DNA of 64,000 nt from Chloroflexota bacterium. Its GTDB lineage: Bacteria; Chloroflexota; Anaerolineae; Anaerolineales; Villigracilaceae. Below are positions 41,741 through 50,755 of this stretch, one piece after another. Position 1 is the stretch's first letter. Every line of letters starts with the position of its first letter. The DNA is taken from the NCBI GenBank assembly GCA_016191845.1, contig JACPVF010000016.1, positions 372,001 through 436,000 of the forward strand, read 5' to 3'. A program made the translations under genes and the position numbers. The notes below the pieces were generated by a model. That model made no database searches. It had not been told where the DNA came from and saw only the letters and a program-made list of their open reading frames with translations.

Positions 41741-42906
41741 AATTGATTCGCTCGCGCCTGGGCGTCCGATTGTTCCTGTCTTTTCTGGTGGTCATCCTGC
41801 TGGGCATGGCGGTGTTGTTCCTGACCACGGTTTTCACCCTGCCTCGTGCCTATCAGAGTCACCTTTTGTTCATGGAAGAGCAGGTCGGTTCTGGCATGAT
41901 GGGACAGGGACAAGGTCAGGGGATGGGAATGGGCCGAGGCCAGGGGAATGGTCAGGGCGGTGGAATGATGGGCGATTTCTATCGCAATTTCCAGGCGTCG
42001 TTCAACGAGTCGTTGTGGGTTGCTGCAGGTGTGGCTACGCTGGCTGCCGTGGGCGCAAGCCTGCTGATCAGCCGTAGCATTGTTGCGCCCTTGCGTGAAA
42101 TGATGAATGCCAGTCAGCGCATCGCCGAGGGTCGTTATGAGGAGCGGGTGCAGGTGACCAGCGCCGATGAACTTGGTCAACTGGCTGCGCGCTTCAATCA
42201 GATGGCTGCACAGTTGGAACAAGTCGAGTCGATGAGGCGGCAGTTGATCGGCGATGTGGCCCACGAGTTGCGCACTCCGCTGACGGCCATCAAGGGATCG
42301 ATGGAAGGGTTGATCGATGGCGTCTTGCCCGCGGAGGACGAAACGTATGAACAGATCCACCGCGAGGCCGACCGTCTCAACCGTCTTGTGGATGACCTGC
42401 AAGAATTGAGCCGCGTCGAGTCGGGGGCGTATCCGCTGGATATTCACTCCGTGGACGCCTCTGCGCTGGTAGGGACGGTGCTCAAACGGTTGGGTTTCCA
42501 GTTCGACGAGAAGGGCGTCACCCTGACCTCCAGCCTGCCCCCGTCTCCGCTGAGAATCCGCGCCGACGAGGACCGCATCGTGCAGGTTCTGACCAACCTG
42601 GTGGGAAACGCCCTGCACTACACACCTGCGGGTGGCAGTGTGACTGTCTCCATCCAGCCCATGAACGACATGGTCCAGTTCGCGGTTCGTGATACGGGGA
42701 TCGGCATCCCCGCCGCGCACCTTCCGCGCATCTTCGACCGTTTCTACCGTGTGGATAAATCCCGTTCACGTGCGCGGGGCGGCTCGGGTATCGGCTTGAC
42801 CATTGCCAAGCGCCTGGTCGAAGCGCATGGCGGACAGTTATGGGTGGAGAGTGATGGTGAAGGGAAGGGAAGTACGTTTTTCTTCACGTTGCCGTTGACG
42901 AAATGA
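41737..42906 (+). CDS. sensor histidine kinase with Met/Gly/Gln-rich extracytoplasmic loop
   Basis: 389-aa membrane kinase, partner of the upstream regulator. TM1 is at about 10-34 and TM2 at about 92-113; HAMP about 113-165; HisKA with phospho-His H176 in GDVAHELRTPL. The HATPase domain has the N box LVGNALHYTP, G1 RDTGIGIP and G2 GGSGIGLTIAK. The periplasmic-side loop (about 35-91) is short, and residues 51-79 are almost only Gly, Gln and Met (six Met). That composition could bind copper or silver through Met thioethers, but this is inference. Confidence 0.95.
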   Translation: MKLIRSRLGVRLFLSFLVVILLGMAVLFLTTVFTLPRAYQSHLLFMEEQVGSGMMGQGQGQGMGMGRGQGNGQGGGMMGDFYRNFQASFNESLWVAAGVATLAAVGASLLISRSIVAPLREMMNASQRIAEGRYEERVQVTSADELGQLAARFNQMAAQLEQVESMRRQLIGDVAHELRTPLTAIKGSMEGLIDGVLPAEDETYEQIHREADRLNRLVDDLQELSRVESGAYPLDIHSVDASALVGTVLKRLGFQFDEKGVTLTSSLPPSPLRIRADEDRIVQVLTNLVGNALHYTPAGGSVTVSIQPMNDMVQFAVRDTGIGIPAAHLPRIFDRFYRVDKSRSRARGGSGIGLTIAKRLVEAHGGQLWVESDGEGKGSTFFFTLPLTK

Positions 42907-42914
42907 TCGAAAGC

Positions 42915-42948
42915 AAATCCGCCCATCCAACTGGATGGGCGGATTTTT
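42915..42948 (+). terminator. terminator after the two-component pair
   Basis: AAATCCGCCCATCC / GGATGGGCGGATTT, 4-nt loop, T5 tail; shared with the convergent lipoprotein gene. Confidence 0.93.
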
Positions 42949-42957
42949 GTACGATAG

Positions 42958-43626
42958 TTATGGCGTGATCGGCTTAACTACACCGATATCGCCAGGTACG
43001 CCGATCCCCAGGACATCGAGCGAGGTGCAGGACTGCTTGTCGATGCGCAACAGCACCACGTCATTGGACAAGCCGTCCACCTGGATGATGGTATCCTGCT
43101 TGTAAGCCGAGTCCACGGTTAACTTCAAGGTGACTCGATAATTGACAGGCAGGTTGGGTACGCAGGCCTTCTTGTCAGGATGTTCGCGGTCCTCGTCGGC
43201 GGCGCGTAGCAGGCCGCAGGCGTTGGGCAGATCCACAGTGCCTGTGTTCTTGAGGGTGACATAGGCATTCGTCACCTCGCCCATGCCGTGAGTGAAGTCG
43301 AAGCCTGTGTTGCACCCGATGATCTCGATCTGCATGGCTGCCACAGGCACAGGAGTAAACGTCAGCGAGGCCGTATCAGTGATGGGCGGCAGACTGGGCA
43401 CGAACGTGGGTGTGTCGGTAGGTGGTGAGACTGGCGTGACGGTGCTGATGGCGGCTGTGGAGGTGGCGGTCAGGCTGGGGATCAGGACGACAGGCGTAGG
43501 TGTGAAAATGGATGGCGTGCGCGAGGGAATGGGCGTCCACACAGGGAAAGGCTGCGGGGCCACATTCCATGTGCCGCATCCAGTGAGGAACAACGCAAGC
43601 AGAACGAAAAAAACAATGGTTCTCAT
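42958..43626 (-). CDS. Thr/Pro-rich lipoprotein
   Basis: 222-aa predicted lipoprotein from the ATG at 43626, preceded by AAAGGATGTCCCC. The lipobox LTGC has Cys17. A Thr/Pro/Ser-rich, probably extended or glycosylated linker spans about 25-95. A globular C-terminal domain (about 96-222) includes VTNAYVTLKNTGTVDL, reminiscent of FxLYD/CARDB-like immunoglobulin folds, with several cysteines. An ATG at 43665 would add a charged leader before the signal and is less likely. Function unknown. Confidence 0.8.
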   Translation of the reverse strand: MRTIVFFVLLALFLTGCGTWNVAPQPFPVWTPIPSRTPSIFTPTPVVLIPSLTATSTAAISTVTPVSPPTDTPTFVPSLPPITDTASLTFTPVPVAAMQIEIIGCNTGFDFTHGMGEVTNAYVTLKNTGTVDLPNACGLLRAADEDREHPDKKACVPNLPVNYRVTLKLTVDSAYKQDTIIQVDGLSNDVVLLRIDKQSCTSLDVLGIGVPGDIGVVKPITP

Positions 43627-43824
43627 GGGGACATCCTTTTTTCGGCGTTTCGGATGGTTGACCATTCAATTGTATCCCGCCTACAGCGCCTGACAAAGGG
43701 CCTTCTCATGGTTCACATGCCACCCTATTGAAATTCTTGCCGAATTGTGTAACAATAACATTGACCCTGTCGTTGGGTGCCCCCCTCACCCCGCGGCGGG
43801 GTCACTTCGTACGGTCCCGCTGGA

Positions 43825-43851
43825 TGAAAAAACGGCGGAATTCCGCCGTTT
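43825..43851 (-). terminator. terminator of the glutaredoxin gene
   Basis: On the minus strand AAACGGCGGAA / TTCCGCCGTTT runs directly into TTT, making a compact GC hairpin with a T tail. Confidence 0.88.
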
Positions 43852-43859
43852 GGTGATTT

Positions 43860-44129
43860 TCAAGATTTGGAAAACTTCTCGCCCAATTGAGTGTTGGATG
43901 GTTCGACCAGGAGTGAACCGTCAGGGAAGACAATGGTTGGAACCGTGCGGTTGCCGTGGTTGACCTGACGGACAAAATCTGCACCCTGCAGGTCGTGGTC
44001 CACATCCACCAGCAGGTAGGAGATTTGGTTGCGTTCGAAGAAAGACTTGGCCCGTTTGCAGTCTGGGCACCAATCGACGGAGTACATCACGATCTGTTTA
44101 GGTTGCAGGGTGTAAAGATTGTCAGTCAT
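43860..44129 (-). CDS. glutaredoxin-like protein (mycoredoxin type)
   Basis: 89-aa thiol oxidoreductase from the ATG at 44129, with GGGAGGGC upstream. The active site is YSVDWCPDCKRAK (Cys-Pro-Asp-Cys), residues about 20-32. The TVPTIVFPDGS cis-Pro region and a terminal helix follow. CPDC rather than CPYC resembles actinobacterial mycoredoxin/NrdH-like proteins. Probably reduces mixed disulfides in the cytoplasm; partner thiol unknown. Confidence 0.92.
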   Translation of the reverse strand: MTDNLYTLQPKQIVMYSVDWCPDCKRAKSFFERNQISYLLVDVDHDLQGADFVRQVNHGNRTVPTIVFPDGSLLVEPSNTQLGEKFSKS

Positions 44130-44419
44130 TTTGCCCTCCCGAGGCATGGAGTGAGAGTGATTTTATCCCGACGAGGAAAGGAGATCGCTTACAACTTCCA
44201 AACAATCTTTTCCTGCCGCAAGCTTGCCTGGCATGGATGCGTCGGCGCCTGAAGATCTTTCCACGACAGAATAAACTGGTGATGTGCACCATACCCAAAG
44301 GCTGCATAAGAAGATACACTAGGAAGGTCAACCTGCCCATGGATTGGGTATAGGTTGGTTCGAAATAATCATATTCTTTTGATTGCCGGTCTTTTTTTCT
44401 TCAGGATTTTTCTTATTTT
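44130..44419. other. 290-nt divergent intergenic region
   Basis: Separates the glutaredoxin gene (minus) from the large multi-GAF gene (plus). No supported gene, RNA or strong palindrome was seen; it presumably holds both promoters. Composition becomes AT-rich near 44370-44415, just before the plus-strand start. Confidence 0.5.
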
Positions 44420-47400
44420 ATGAGAGTTTCATCAGGCCGTGCACTTCATATTGCCCTCGCGGTGAACGATTCACCCCGGGTGGATTTTGTTTCCCGCATT
44501 TTGGGGGATTCGGGGGAAAGATTTGTCGTCACGCAGATTCCCAGCCTTGATTCTCTCGTTCAATCTGGCGGTCCACTGACCTTCGACCTGCTTCTGCTGG
44601 ACCTGGCTTTTCCTAACACCCAGGCCTGGCTGTCCGCACGGGAGGATGGATGTCCTGTCCTTTTGTTGATCAGCGCGGACGAAGAAGCCGAGGCGCTCAC
44701 TCTTCTTCAGGATGGACGGGTTGTGGATTACCTGCTATGGGATGAAGCGCAACTTAATCGGCTTCCTTTTATAGTGGAGCGGGCAGTTGCCAGGTATAAG
44801 GGGCAGGATCAGAATGGGCAACAGAACCAGACTCGGGTCTTGCAAGAGGCGGTGTACCAGATCGCCGAAGCGGCGGTGATGACTATATCCCTTGAAGATT
44901 TGCTACCCGAGATCCATCGGATCATTTCCCAGGTCATGCCTGCTGAAAATTTCTACATTGCCCTTTACGATCCCTTGCAGGAAACGCTGAGTTTTCCGTA
45001 TTTCGTCGATGAACAGGAGACCCTGACTGAAACCACTCTTCCGTTGGGCAGAGGGTTGACGGAATTCGTTTTGAGAAGCGGGAAGTCACTACTATGTGCC
45101 GATGAGAGCCAGGAGCGCCTGTCCCTTTCTGGTGAGGTGGATGCGGTAGGTCCCCCTTCCGCCATCTGGTTGGGCGTGCCGTTGATCGTGGATGGCGCCG
45201 CCATCGGTGTGATGGCGGTTCAGCATTATCGCGATTCAACTGCGTATGGCGAGGCTGAACGACGTATGCTGGAATTTGTCTCGTTCCAGGTGGCAATGGT
45301 TATTCACCGCAAGCGCATGGTGGATGCCTTGCGCGCCAGCGAGGTCAGTTTTCGTGGAGTTTTTGAGAATGCCACCGTGGGCTTGGGTCGCACCACGCCA
45401 GACGGGCGCATCCTGTTGGCTAACCCAGCCATGGTCCGTATGTTGGGATTCGAAAACTTGGAGGACCTGAAAAGGCGAAATCTGTCGAAGGAAGGATATC
45501 CTGAGGGATACTCGCGTGAGGAATTCCTGAATCGTATGGAGCGTGATGGTGAAGTGCAGGGCCTGGAATCAGCCTGGGTGCGTGCTGATGGCTCGCTCAT
45601 CTATGTGCGGGAAAGCTCCTGGGCTGTGCGCGATGAGGAAGGACACATCCTTTATTTTGAATCGGTGGTGGAAAATGTCACTGATCGTCGTCGCGCAGAA
45701 AATGCTCTACAGGACAAGGTCGTGGCCTTGCAGTCACTGGCAGAGATCGACCGTGAGATCCTGGCGGCAAATGATTCGCGATCGATCCTTGACCTTGTGT
45801 GCAAACGCATTGCTGAATTGATCAAAGCACCCAAATCAGCCATTGTGGCCATGGAAAAATCCAATCGTCGTTTTGTAATGGCTTTCCATGGTTTTTCTGA
45901 TGGCGAGAGCCTGCGGAGCGAATTTAGCAACGTCGTCCGCGAAGGGATGCTTGATCACTGGCAGCCATATGCGGTTAATGATGTGTCTGGTGAGCAGGCC
46001 AGATATATGTCGTTCCTACGCGCGAATGAAAACCTGCGCGCGCTGGTAGTGGAGCCATTTCAGCTATCGTCCAGTGTGCTCGGCGCATTGGTGGTGTTTG
46101 ACACATCACCGCGTCAATGGTCAGAGGATGATATTCAGTTGGTGCGTCTATTGGCGGGGCAGGCTGCTTTGGCGCTCGAAAAGATGCGCCTTTTGACTGA
46201 AGCGCGTCGCCGTGCAGATGAAGTTTCCAGCTTGTATCAGGTAGCGGTCGAGATCATGAGCCGCCGTGACCTGAACACGGTTTTGGGGGTGATCGTTAAC
46301 AAAGCGGCTGGCTTCTATCGAGTGGCCAATGCTTTCATTTATTTGTACGATGAGGCGCACCAGGAAGTAGTGCTCTCGGTGGTTTCAAACCCTGAGATGG
46401 TACTGGGGGTTAAATTGAAACTGGGTGAGGGCATGGCCGGCAAGGTGGCTGCCACTCTCCAGCCTATGACCCTGGAGGATTACAGTAGATGGGATGGGCG
46501 TGCCCATGCGTATGATGATCGCCATGTGATGTCTGTGCTTGAAGTGCCCATGCTCTACGGTGGAAAATTGATCGGCATTCTCGGCATTGAGTCGTTGGAC
46601 AATTCGCGCACATTTGATGACGCTGACCAACTTTCCTTGTCTTTGTTGGCGGAGCAGGCGGCCAGCGCCATCTATAATGCGCGTTTGTTCTCTGAGATCG
46701 AAGACCGCAACCGCGAATTAAATCGCCTTTCACACGCGTCCGCGACCCTGTTGGCAGGCGTCTCCAGTGATATTCCGCATCTGTGCCGTGATATTGCCGC
46801 CTTGCTGGCATCCGAATTCCATAATTCCCATTGCAGTATCTGGCTGATCAAAGACGATGACCTATCTCTGGAGCGAGTGGGAGTTTCTGGTCCGTATGTG
46901 GATGTAATCAAGGCTGCCCTGCTGACCACGAAGGGCCCAGGCTTGATTGCAAAGGCCATTCGCACTAAGGCTTCCATCAATGTGGGAGATGTTCGTGGTT
47001 ACGAGGATTACATTGAAGGCTGGGAGGACGCCGCGTCGGAACTGGTGGTGCCCCTCCGCACCGGGGACCGTATCCTGGGTGCTATCGATCTGCAAAATCA
47101 TTCCCTGAACGCATATAGCGATGATGATGTCCGTTTGATTGGATTAATCGCCTCGCAAGCCGCGTTGATGGTTGAACATGTTCGTCTCTACCAGCAGACC
47201 GACCATCGCCTGCATCAATTGACTGTGCTCTCGAACATCGATGCGGCCATTGCTTCGAGCCTTGATTTGCGAGTCACGCTCAATATCCTTGTGTCACAGA
47301 TCTCCACGCATTTGGAAACCGATGCCGTGGACGTGATGTTGCTGAACAACCACTTACAATTGCTCGAGTTTGCGGCTGGACGTGGTTTCCGCGGGAATGC

Positions 47401-48289
47401 CATCCGCCGTGTGCCACTGTTGCTCGGCGAGGATCCCGCTGGAATTGCCGCCCTTGAGCGGACTGTCGTCAACATCTTCGATTTGTCCACCCAAACGGAT
47501 CTCCAGCACCCTGAACGTATCGCAGGCGAAGATTTCGTCTCGATGTACGCTGTTCCCTTGGTCGCCAAAGGACAAGCTAAAGGTGTGCTTGAACTGTTCT
47601 ATCGTCGCCCCGTCGAATCTAATCCAGACTGGATCCACTTTCTAGAGATTCTGGCGCGGCAGGCGGCGGTGGCCGTGGAGGATGCCAGCCTGTTCAACGA
47701 TATGCAGCGCTCGTTCACCGAGTTGGCCGTGGCATACGATGCCGCCATCGAAGGGTGGGCGCGCGTCTTACAGATGCGGCATCATGAACCCGAAGAGCTC
47801 CCGCACACACTGTCAACTTTGACCCTCGAACTGGCCCGCCGTATGGGCGTTCCCGAGTCGGAGATGGCGCACATCTATCGCGGTGTGTTACTGCATGATA
47901 TCGGGAAATTGGATATCTCTGAGAAAATCCTTTTCAAACCGGGGCCGTTGACCGTTGATGAAAGAGATATTATCAATCATCATCCTGCCTACGCCTACGA
48001 TTTTCTGCAATCCATTGCCTATCTGCGTTCCGCAATGAACATTCCATACTGTCACCATGAACGATGGGATGGTAGTGGCTATCCCCGCGGATTGAAGGGA
48101 GAGGCGATTCCCCTGGAGGCCCGCATTTTCTCCGTCGTCAAGGTATGGACCGTGCTCCAGTATGAACGTCCCTTCCGTCCGGCTTGGAGCCGCACCGAAG
48201 CCACTTCCTACATCACCGAGAAGGCCGGACAGGAGTTTGATCCCCATGTAGTGGCGGAATTCCTACAAATGTTGAAAGACCAGGTGTGA
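44420..48289 (+). CDS. multi-GAF/PAS signalling protein with degenerate HD-GYP domain
   Basis: 1289-aa cytoplasmic sensor. Predicted order: receiver-like domain (about 8-125, LTFDLLLLDLAFPN), GAF (about 150-298), PAS (about 305-430, FRGVFENATVGLGRT), then four more GAF domains (about 440-595, 605-760, 775-935, 945-1100). A C-terminal HD-GYP-like domain (about 1105-1289) has HD at 1159-1160 in LLHDIGKLD and HHERWDGSGYPRG at about 1212. The later Asp-bearing helix of active HD-GYP enzymes reads RIFSVVKVWTVL, so at least one metal ligand is missing. Cyclic-di-GMP hydrolysis is therefore doubtful. The ribosome-binding site (CAGGA) is weak. Confidence 0.9.
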   Translation: MRVSSGRALHIALAVNDSPRVDFVSRILGDSGERFVVTQIPSLDSLVQSGGPLTFDLLLLDLAFPNTQAWLSAREDGCPVLLLISADEEAEALTLLQDGRVVDYLLWDEAQLNRLPFIVERAVARYKGQDQNGQQNQTRVLQEAVYQIAEAAVMTISLEDLLPEIHRIISQVMPAENFYIALYDPLQETLSFPYFVDEQETLTETTLPLGRGLTEFVLRSGKSLLCADESQERLSLSGEVDAVGPPSAIWLGVPLIVDGAAIGVMAVQHYRDSTAYGEAERRMLEFVSFQVAMVIHRKRMVDALRASEVSFRGVFENATVGLGRTTPDGRILLANPAMVRMLGFENLEDLKRRNLSKEGYPEGYSREEFLNRMERDGEVQGLESAWVRADGSLIYVRESSWAVRDEEGHILYFESVVENVTDRRRAENALQDKVVALQSLAEIDREILAANDSRSILDLVCKRIAELIKAPKSAIVAMEKSNRRFVMAFHGFSDGESLRSEFSNVVREGMLDHWQPYAVNDVSGEQARYMSFLRANENLRALVVEPFQLSSSVLGALVVFDTSPRQWSEDDIQLVRLLAGQAALALEKMRLLTEARRRADEVSSLYQVAVEIMSRRDLNTVLGVIVNKAAGFYRVANAFIYLYDEAHQEVVLSVVSNPEMVLGVKLKLGEGMAGKVAATLQPMTLEDYSRWDGRAHAYDDRHVMSVLEVPMLYGGKLIGILGIESLDNSRTFDDADQLSLSLLAEQAASAIYNARLFSEIEDRNRELNRLSHASATLLAGVSSDIPHLCRDIAALLASEFHNSHCSIWLIKDDDLSLERVGVSGPYVDVIKAALLTTKGPGLIAKAIRTKASINVGDVRGYEDYIEGWEDAASELVVPLRTGDRILGAIDLQNHSLNAYSDDDVRLIGLIASQAALMVEHVRLYQQTDHRLHQLTVLSNIDAAIASSLDLRVTLNILVSQISTHLETDAVDVMLLNNHLQLLEFAAGRGFRGNAIRRVPLLLGEDPAGIAALERTVVNIFDLSTQTDLQHPERIAGEDFVSMYAVPLVAKGQAKGVLELFYRRPVESNPDWIHFLEILARQAAVAVEDASLFNDMQRSFTELAVAYDAAIEGWARVLQMRHHEPEELPHTLSTLTLELARRMGVPESEMAHIYRGVLLHDIGKLDISEKILFKPGPLTVDERDIINHHPAYAYDFLQSIAYLRSAMNIPYCHHERWDGSGYPRGLKGEAIPLEARIFSVVKVWTVLQYERPFRPAWSRTEATSYITEKAGQEFDPHVVAEFLQMLKDQV

Positions 48290-48381
48290 AATTGGCACTA
48301 CGGATCATAGTGTGTTCATCTGTTGTTAATTTTGGATGTATAATATTCATTCATTCGCGCGTCCGACCAACCTCAATTTTA

Positions 48382-48387
48382 TAGAAT
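48382..48387 (+). promoter_or_regulatory. -10 element, probable leaderless start of 48394 gene
   Basis: TAGAAT ends 6 nt before the ATG at 48394 and there is no Shine-Dalgarno. A second candidate -10 (TATAAT, 48339-48344) lies further upstream. Confidence 0.5.
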
Positions 48388-48393
48388 GTAACC

Positions 48394-49272
48394 ATGGCCG
48401 ACCTAAAAAACTCCGTCGCAATCCTTCTTTCGTACGTGTTGATAATTTTTGGAATCGCGAACATCTCTGTTGTCGAGGACACGATTATCAATTTCAGCCC
48501 GGCGTTCTTCATTTTGATGACGCTGGCAGTAGTTTCCGCCTTTATTGTCAGACCGTCCCCTAAATTTACTATCTATGTTTTCCTGGGTATCTGGGCGGGT
48601 ATCTATATCCTGACCTGGGCTTTTTACTGGCGGGAACTGGATCCCATCCCGCTTCAAGTCCATGGCATCCAGTTCCTGCTGATTGAGATTGGCGCCGGGC
48701 TGGCTTTTGACGTTGGCCGCCACATCAACCAGATCGTGAATCTGTTTGAAGGGTTGACCGCCAGCACCTTTCCCAACCGGACCCTGGAGTTGCGCGAGGC
48801 CGAGGGGCGAATCAGTTCTGAGTTGACTCGCAGCCGCCGCTACCACCATTCCATGGCTGTGGTATTGGTGGAGTTGGAAGATTATGGGCGGGATTCGCTT
48901 CGGAAAAATATCGTTCTTGAGCGCGACATCCTATCCCGATTTGCGGTGGCCAAGATTGGGCAGATCATCAACGATTGCGCCCGGGAGACTGATCTGATTA
49001 TTCGCGATGACAAAGGGCGTTTTGTGATCCTTTGCCCTGAGACCACTAATCAGAACTCCAAGATCCTGGCGGACCGTATTGAAAAGGCCGTCTCTGAAAA
49101 ATTGAATGCAAGGGTCTTTTTGGGCTCCTCTTCATTCCCAGACGAGGCTTTGACCTTTGACGACCTGGTCCATAAGGCTTCCGAACGTTTGGCCGATGCG
49201 ACCCCGCTCGAGATCGCAAATGGAGCAGAGGTCGAAGCCGCCAAGACGGTCAGTGAGAAACGCGCGTTATGA
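48394..49272 (+). CDS. membrane protein with degenerate GGDEF-like domain
   Basis: 292 aa. Four hydrophobic helices lie at about 8-27, 33-52, 57-77 and 92-108, then a linker and a C-terminal domain (about 130-270) with the fold pattern of diguanylate cyclases: LTRSRRYHHSMAVVLVELED, then RETDLIIRDDKGRFVILCPET. The GGDEF signature is replaced by DKGRF (206-210), so cyclase activity is not expected. It may bind nucleotide or act as a scaffold. It overlaps the priming glycosyltransferase gene by 4 nt, tying it to exopolysaccharide synthesis. Confidence 0.82.
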   Translation: MADLKNSVAILLSYVLIIFGIANISVVEDTIINFSPAFFILMTLAVVSAFIVRPSPKFTIYVFLGIWAGIYILTWAFYWRELDPIPLQVHGIQFLLIEIGAGLAFDVGRHINQIVNLFEGLTASTFPNRTLELREAEGRISSELTRSRRYHHSMAVVLVELEDYGRDSLRKNIVLERDILSRFAVAKIGQIINDCARETDLIIRDDKGRFVILCPETTNQNSKILADRIEKAVSEKLNARVFLGSSSFPDEALTFDDLVHKASERLADATPLEIANGAEVEAAKTVSEKRAL

Positions 49273-49946
49273 AAAACAGTGCTGCACTTGATCTGGGCTG
49301 GGTTAGAAAATTTAATCCCAACCAACGCATTCTGACTGGCAGAACCTATCTGATCGCCAAGCGTATTTTCGACCTGGTGGTTGTGATCGGAGCCATGCCG
49401 TTCTGGCTGCCGCTGGTCGGTGTGATTGCGTTGCTGATCCGCATCACTTCGCCAGGTGCTCCTGCCATCTTCGTCCAGCAGCGGACAGGCAAGGGCGGTC
49501 GGCGTTTTTCCATGTACAAGTTCCGTTCCATGGTTCCCAATGCCGAGGAGTTGAAGGCCAAGTATGCGCACCTGAACGAGCTTCAGTGGCCTGATTTCAA
49601 GATTACCAATGACCCGCGCATTACGCGTCTGGGTCGTTTTCTGCGTAAGACCAGCCTGGATGAAATTCCGCAATTGTTCAACGTTCTTTTGGGTGATATG
49701 AGTCTGGTCGGTCCACGTCCAACCTCTTTTGGCGCGGAAACTTACAAACTCTGGCAGACCGAGCGGTTGGATGTCCTGCCTGGGCTGACAGGGCTTTGGC
49801 AGGTGGAAGGCCGCGCCTCGCTTGAATTCGACGACCGTCTGCGCCTCGATATCATCTATATCGAACGCAGGAGCATGATGCTCGATATAGTCATCTTATT
49901 CCGCACGGTGTATACAGCGATCTTGAAACAGCAGGGGGCCAAATAG
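49269..49946 (+). CDS. undecaprenyl-phosphate sugar phosphotransferase (priming transferase)
   Basis: 225-aa bacterial sugar transferase (Pfam Bac_transf, WcaJ/CpsE-like catalytic part) that starts polysaccharide repeat units by linking a sugar-1-phosphate to the lipid carrier. A single membrane segment lies at about 32-57. Conserved catalytic features are [43 protein letters not shown] and [11 protein letters not shown]. It lacks the long N-terminal membrane domain of full-length WcaJ. First committed step of the exopolysaccharide locus. Confidence 0.94.
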   Translation: MKNSAALDLGWVRKFNPNQRILTGRTYLIAKRIFDLVVVIGAMPFWLPLVGVIALLIRITSPGAPAIFVQQRTGKGGRRFSMYKFRSMVPNAEELKAKYAHLNELQWPDFKITNDPRITRLGRFLRKTSLDEIPQLFNVLLGDMSLVGPRPTSFGAETYKLWQTERLDVLPGLTGLWQVEGRASLEFDDRLRLDIIYIERRSMMLDIVILFRTVYTAILKQQGAK

Positions 49947-50029
49947 GGGCTCTTTTTTTTATTGGTTTGTTGATTAGGTAAGATGGAGAACTCGTGCGTT
50001 TTCCTTAAAATACTAGGAGAGTAGAGAAA

Positions 50030-50746
50030 ATGAAGAAAAGTCTGTTCCATCGCCCCGCCTTGTATATCATCCTGGGCTTATATATCATTGTGTCCTACCA
50101 TTCCCTGGCGATAGAGGGAAATCAGATCGATAATTTCTTCTTTACGGAAGACCATTATTTCGAGAATGTGGGCGCGATCTCGCTGTTCATCACGGCGGGA
50201 CTGTTCTTTTATGGATTCCTCCGCATCCGCCAAAAGCCCTTGCGTGATAAGACTCATTGGATCAAGCAGTTGGCCTTCCTGGGCTTCGCGGTGATTGCCT
50301 TTTTCGGTGGTGGCGAAGAGATCAGTTGGGGGCAGCGCATTTTCAATATCCAGGAGCCTGCTGCGTTGGGTCAGATCAACGCGCAGGGTGAGTTAACGGT
50401 CCATAACATCGAAGTAAACGGGCAGCAATTGAATTTTGAGACCCCCTTCGACATGATGTGGTTCACCGTGGTGGTGCTCATTCCGCTGGCGGTCATTGCT
50501 TTTCCGTTTGCGAAAAAACTGGCTACCACCTACTTCCCTGCCGTCTTCCTGCCGATTGGTGGATTGTTCCTTACGAATTATCTTTGGGCGAAAGTAGCGA
50601 AGATTTTGTATATGGGTGTGTATACCTTCAACAATACCATCCCGTTTGTGCAGGCCGTGCAGGAAGTGAAAGAGAGTCATTACGAACTGCTCTTTGCCTT
50701 GACTGCCTTGTATGCGGTGCTTGACCTGATCTCTGGCGATTCCTAG
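50030..50746 (+). CDS. polytopic membrane protein with GGGEEISWGQR motif
   Basis: 238-aa integral membrane protein of unknown function. It has about six hydrophobic segments, at roughly 9-27, 47-65, 82-96, 143-162, 168-190 and 217-234. The conspicuous polar motif FFGGGEEISWGQRIF (about 88-102) sits at a membrane boundary and looks catalytic or ligand-binding. AGGAGAG precedes the ATG. It is the third gene of the exopolysaccharide cluster and is followed immediately by the GNAT-like gene. A role in polysaccharide polymerisation, modification or export is only inferred from position. Confidence 0.8.
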   Translation: MKKSLFHRPALYIILGLYIIVSYHSLAIEGNQIDNFFFTEDHYFENVGAISLFITAGLFFYGFLRIRQKPLRDKTHWIKQLAFLGFAVIAFFGGGEEISWGQRIFNIQEPAALGQINAQGELTVHNIEVNGQQLNFETPFDMMWFTVVVLIPLAVIAFPFAKKLATTYFPAVFLPIGGLFLTNYLWAKVAKILYMGVYTFNNTIPFVQAVQEVKESHYELLFALTALYAVLDLISGDS

Positions 50747-50755
50747 GTGGTTTTG

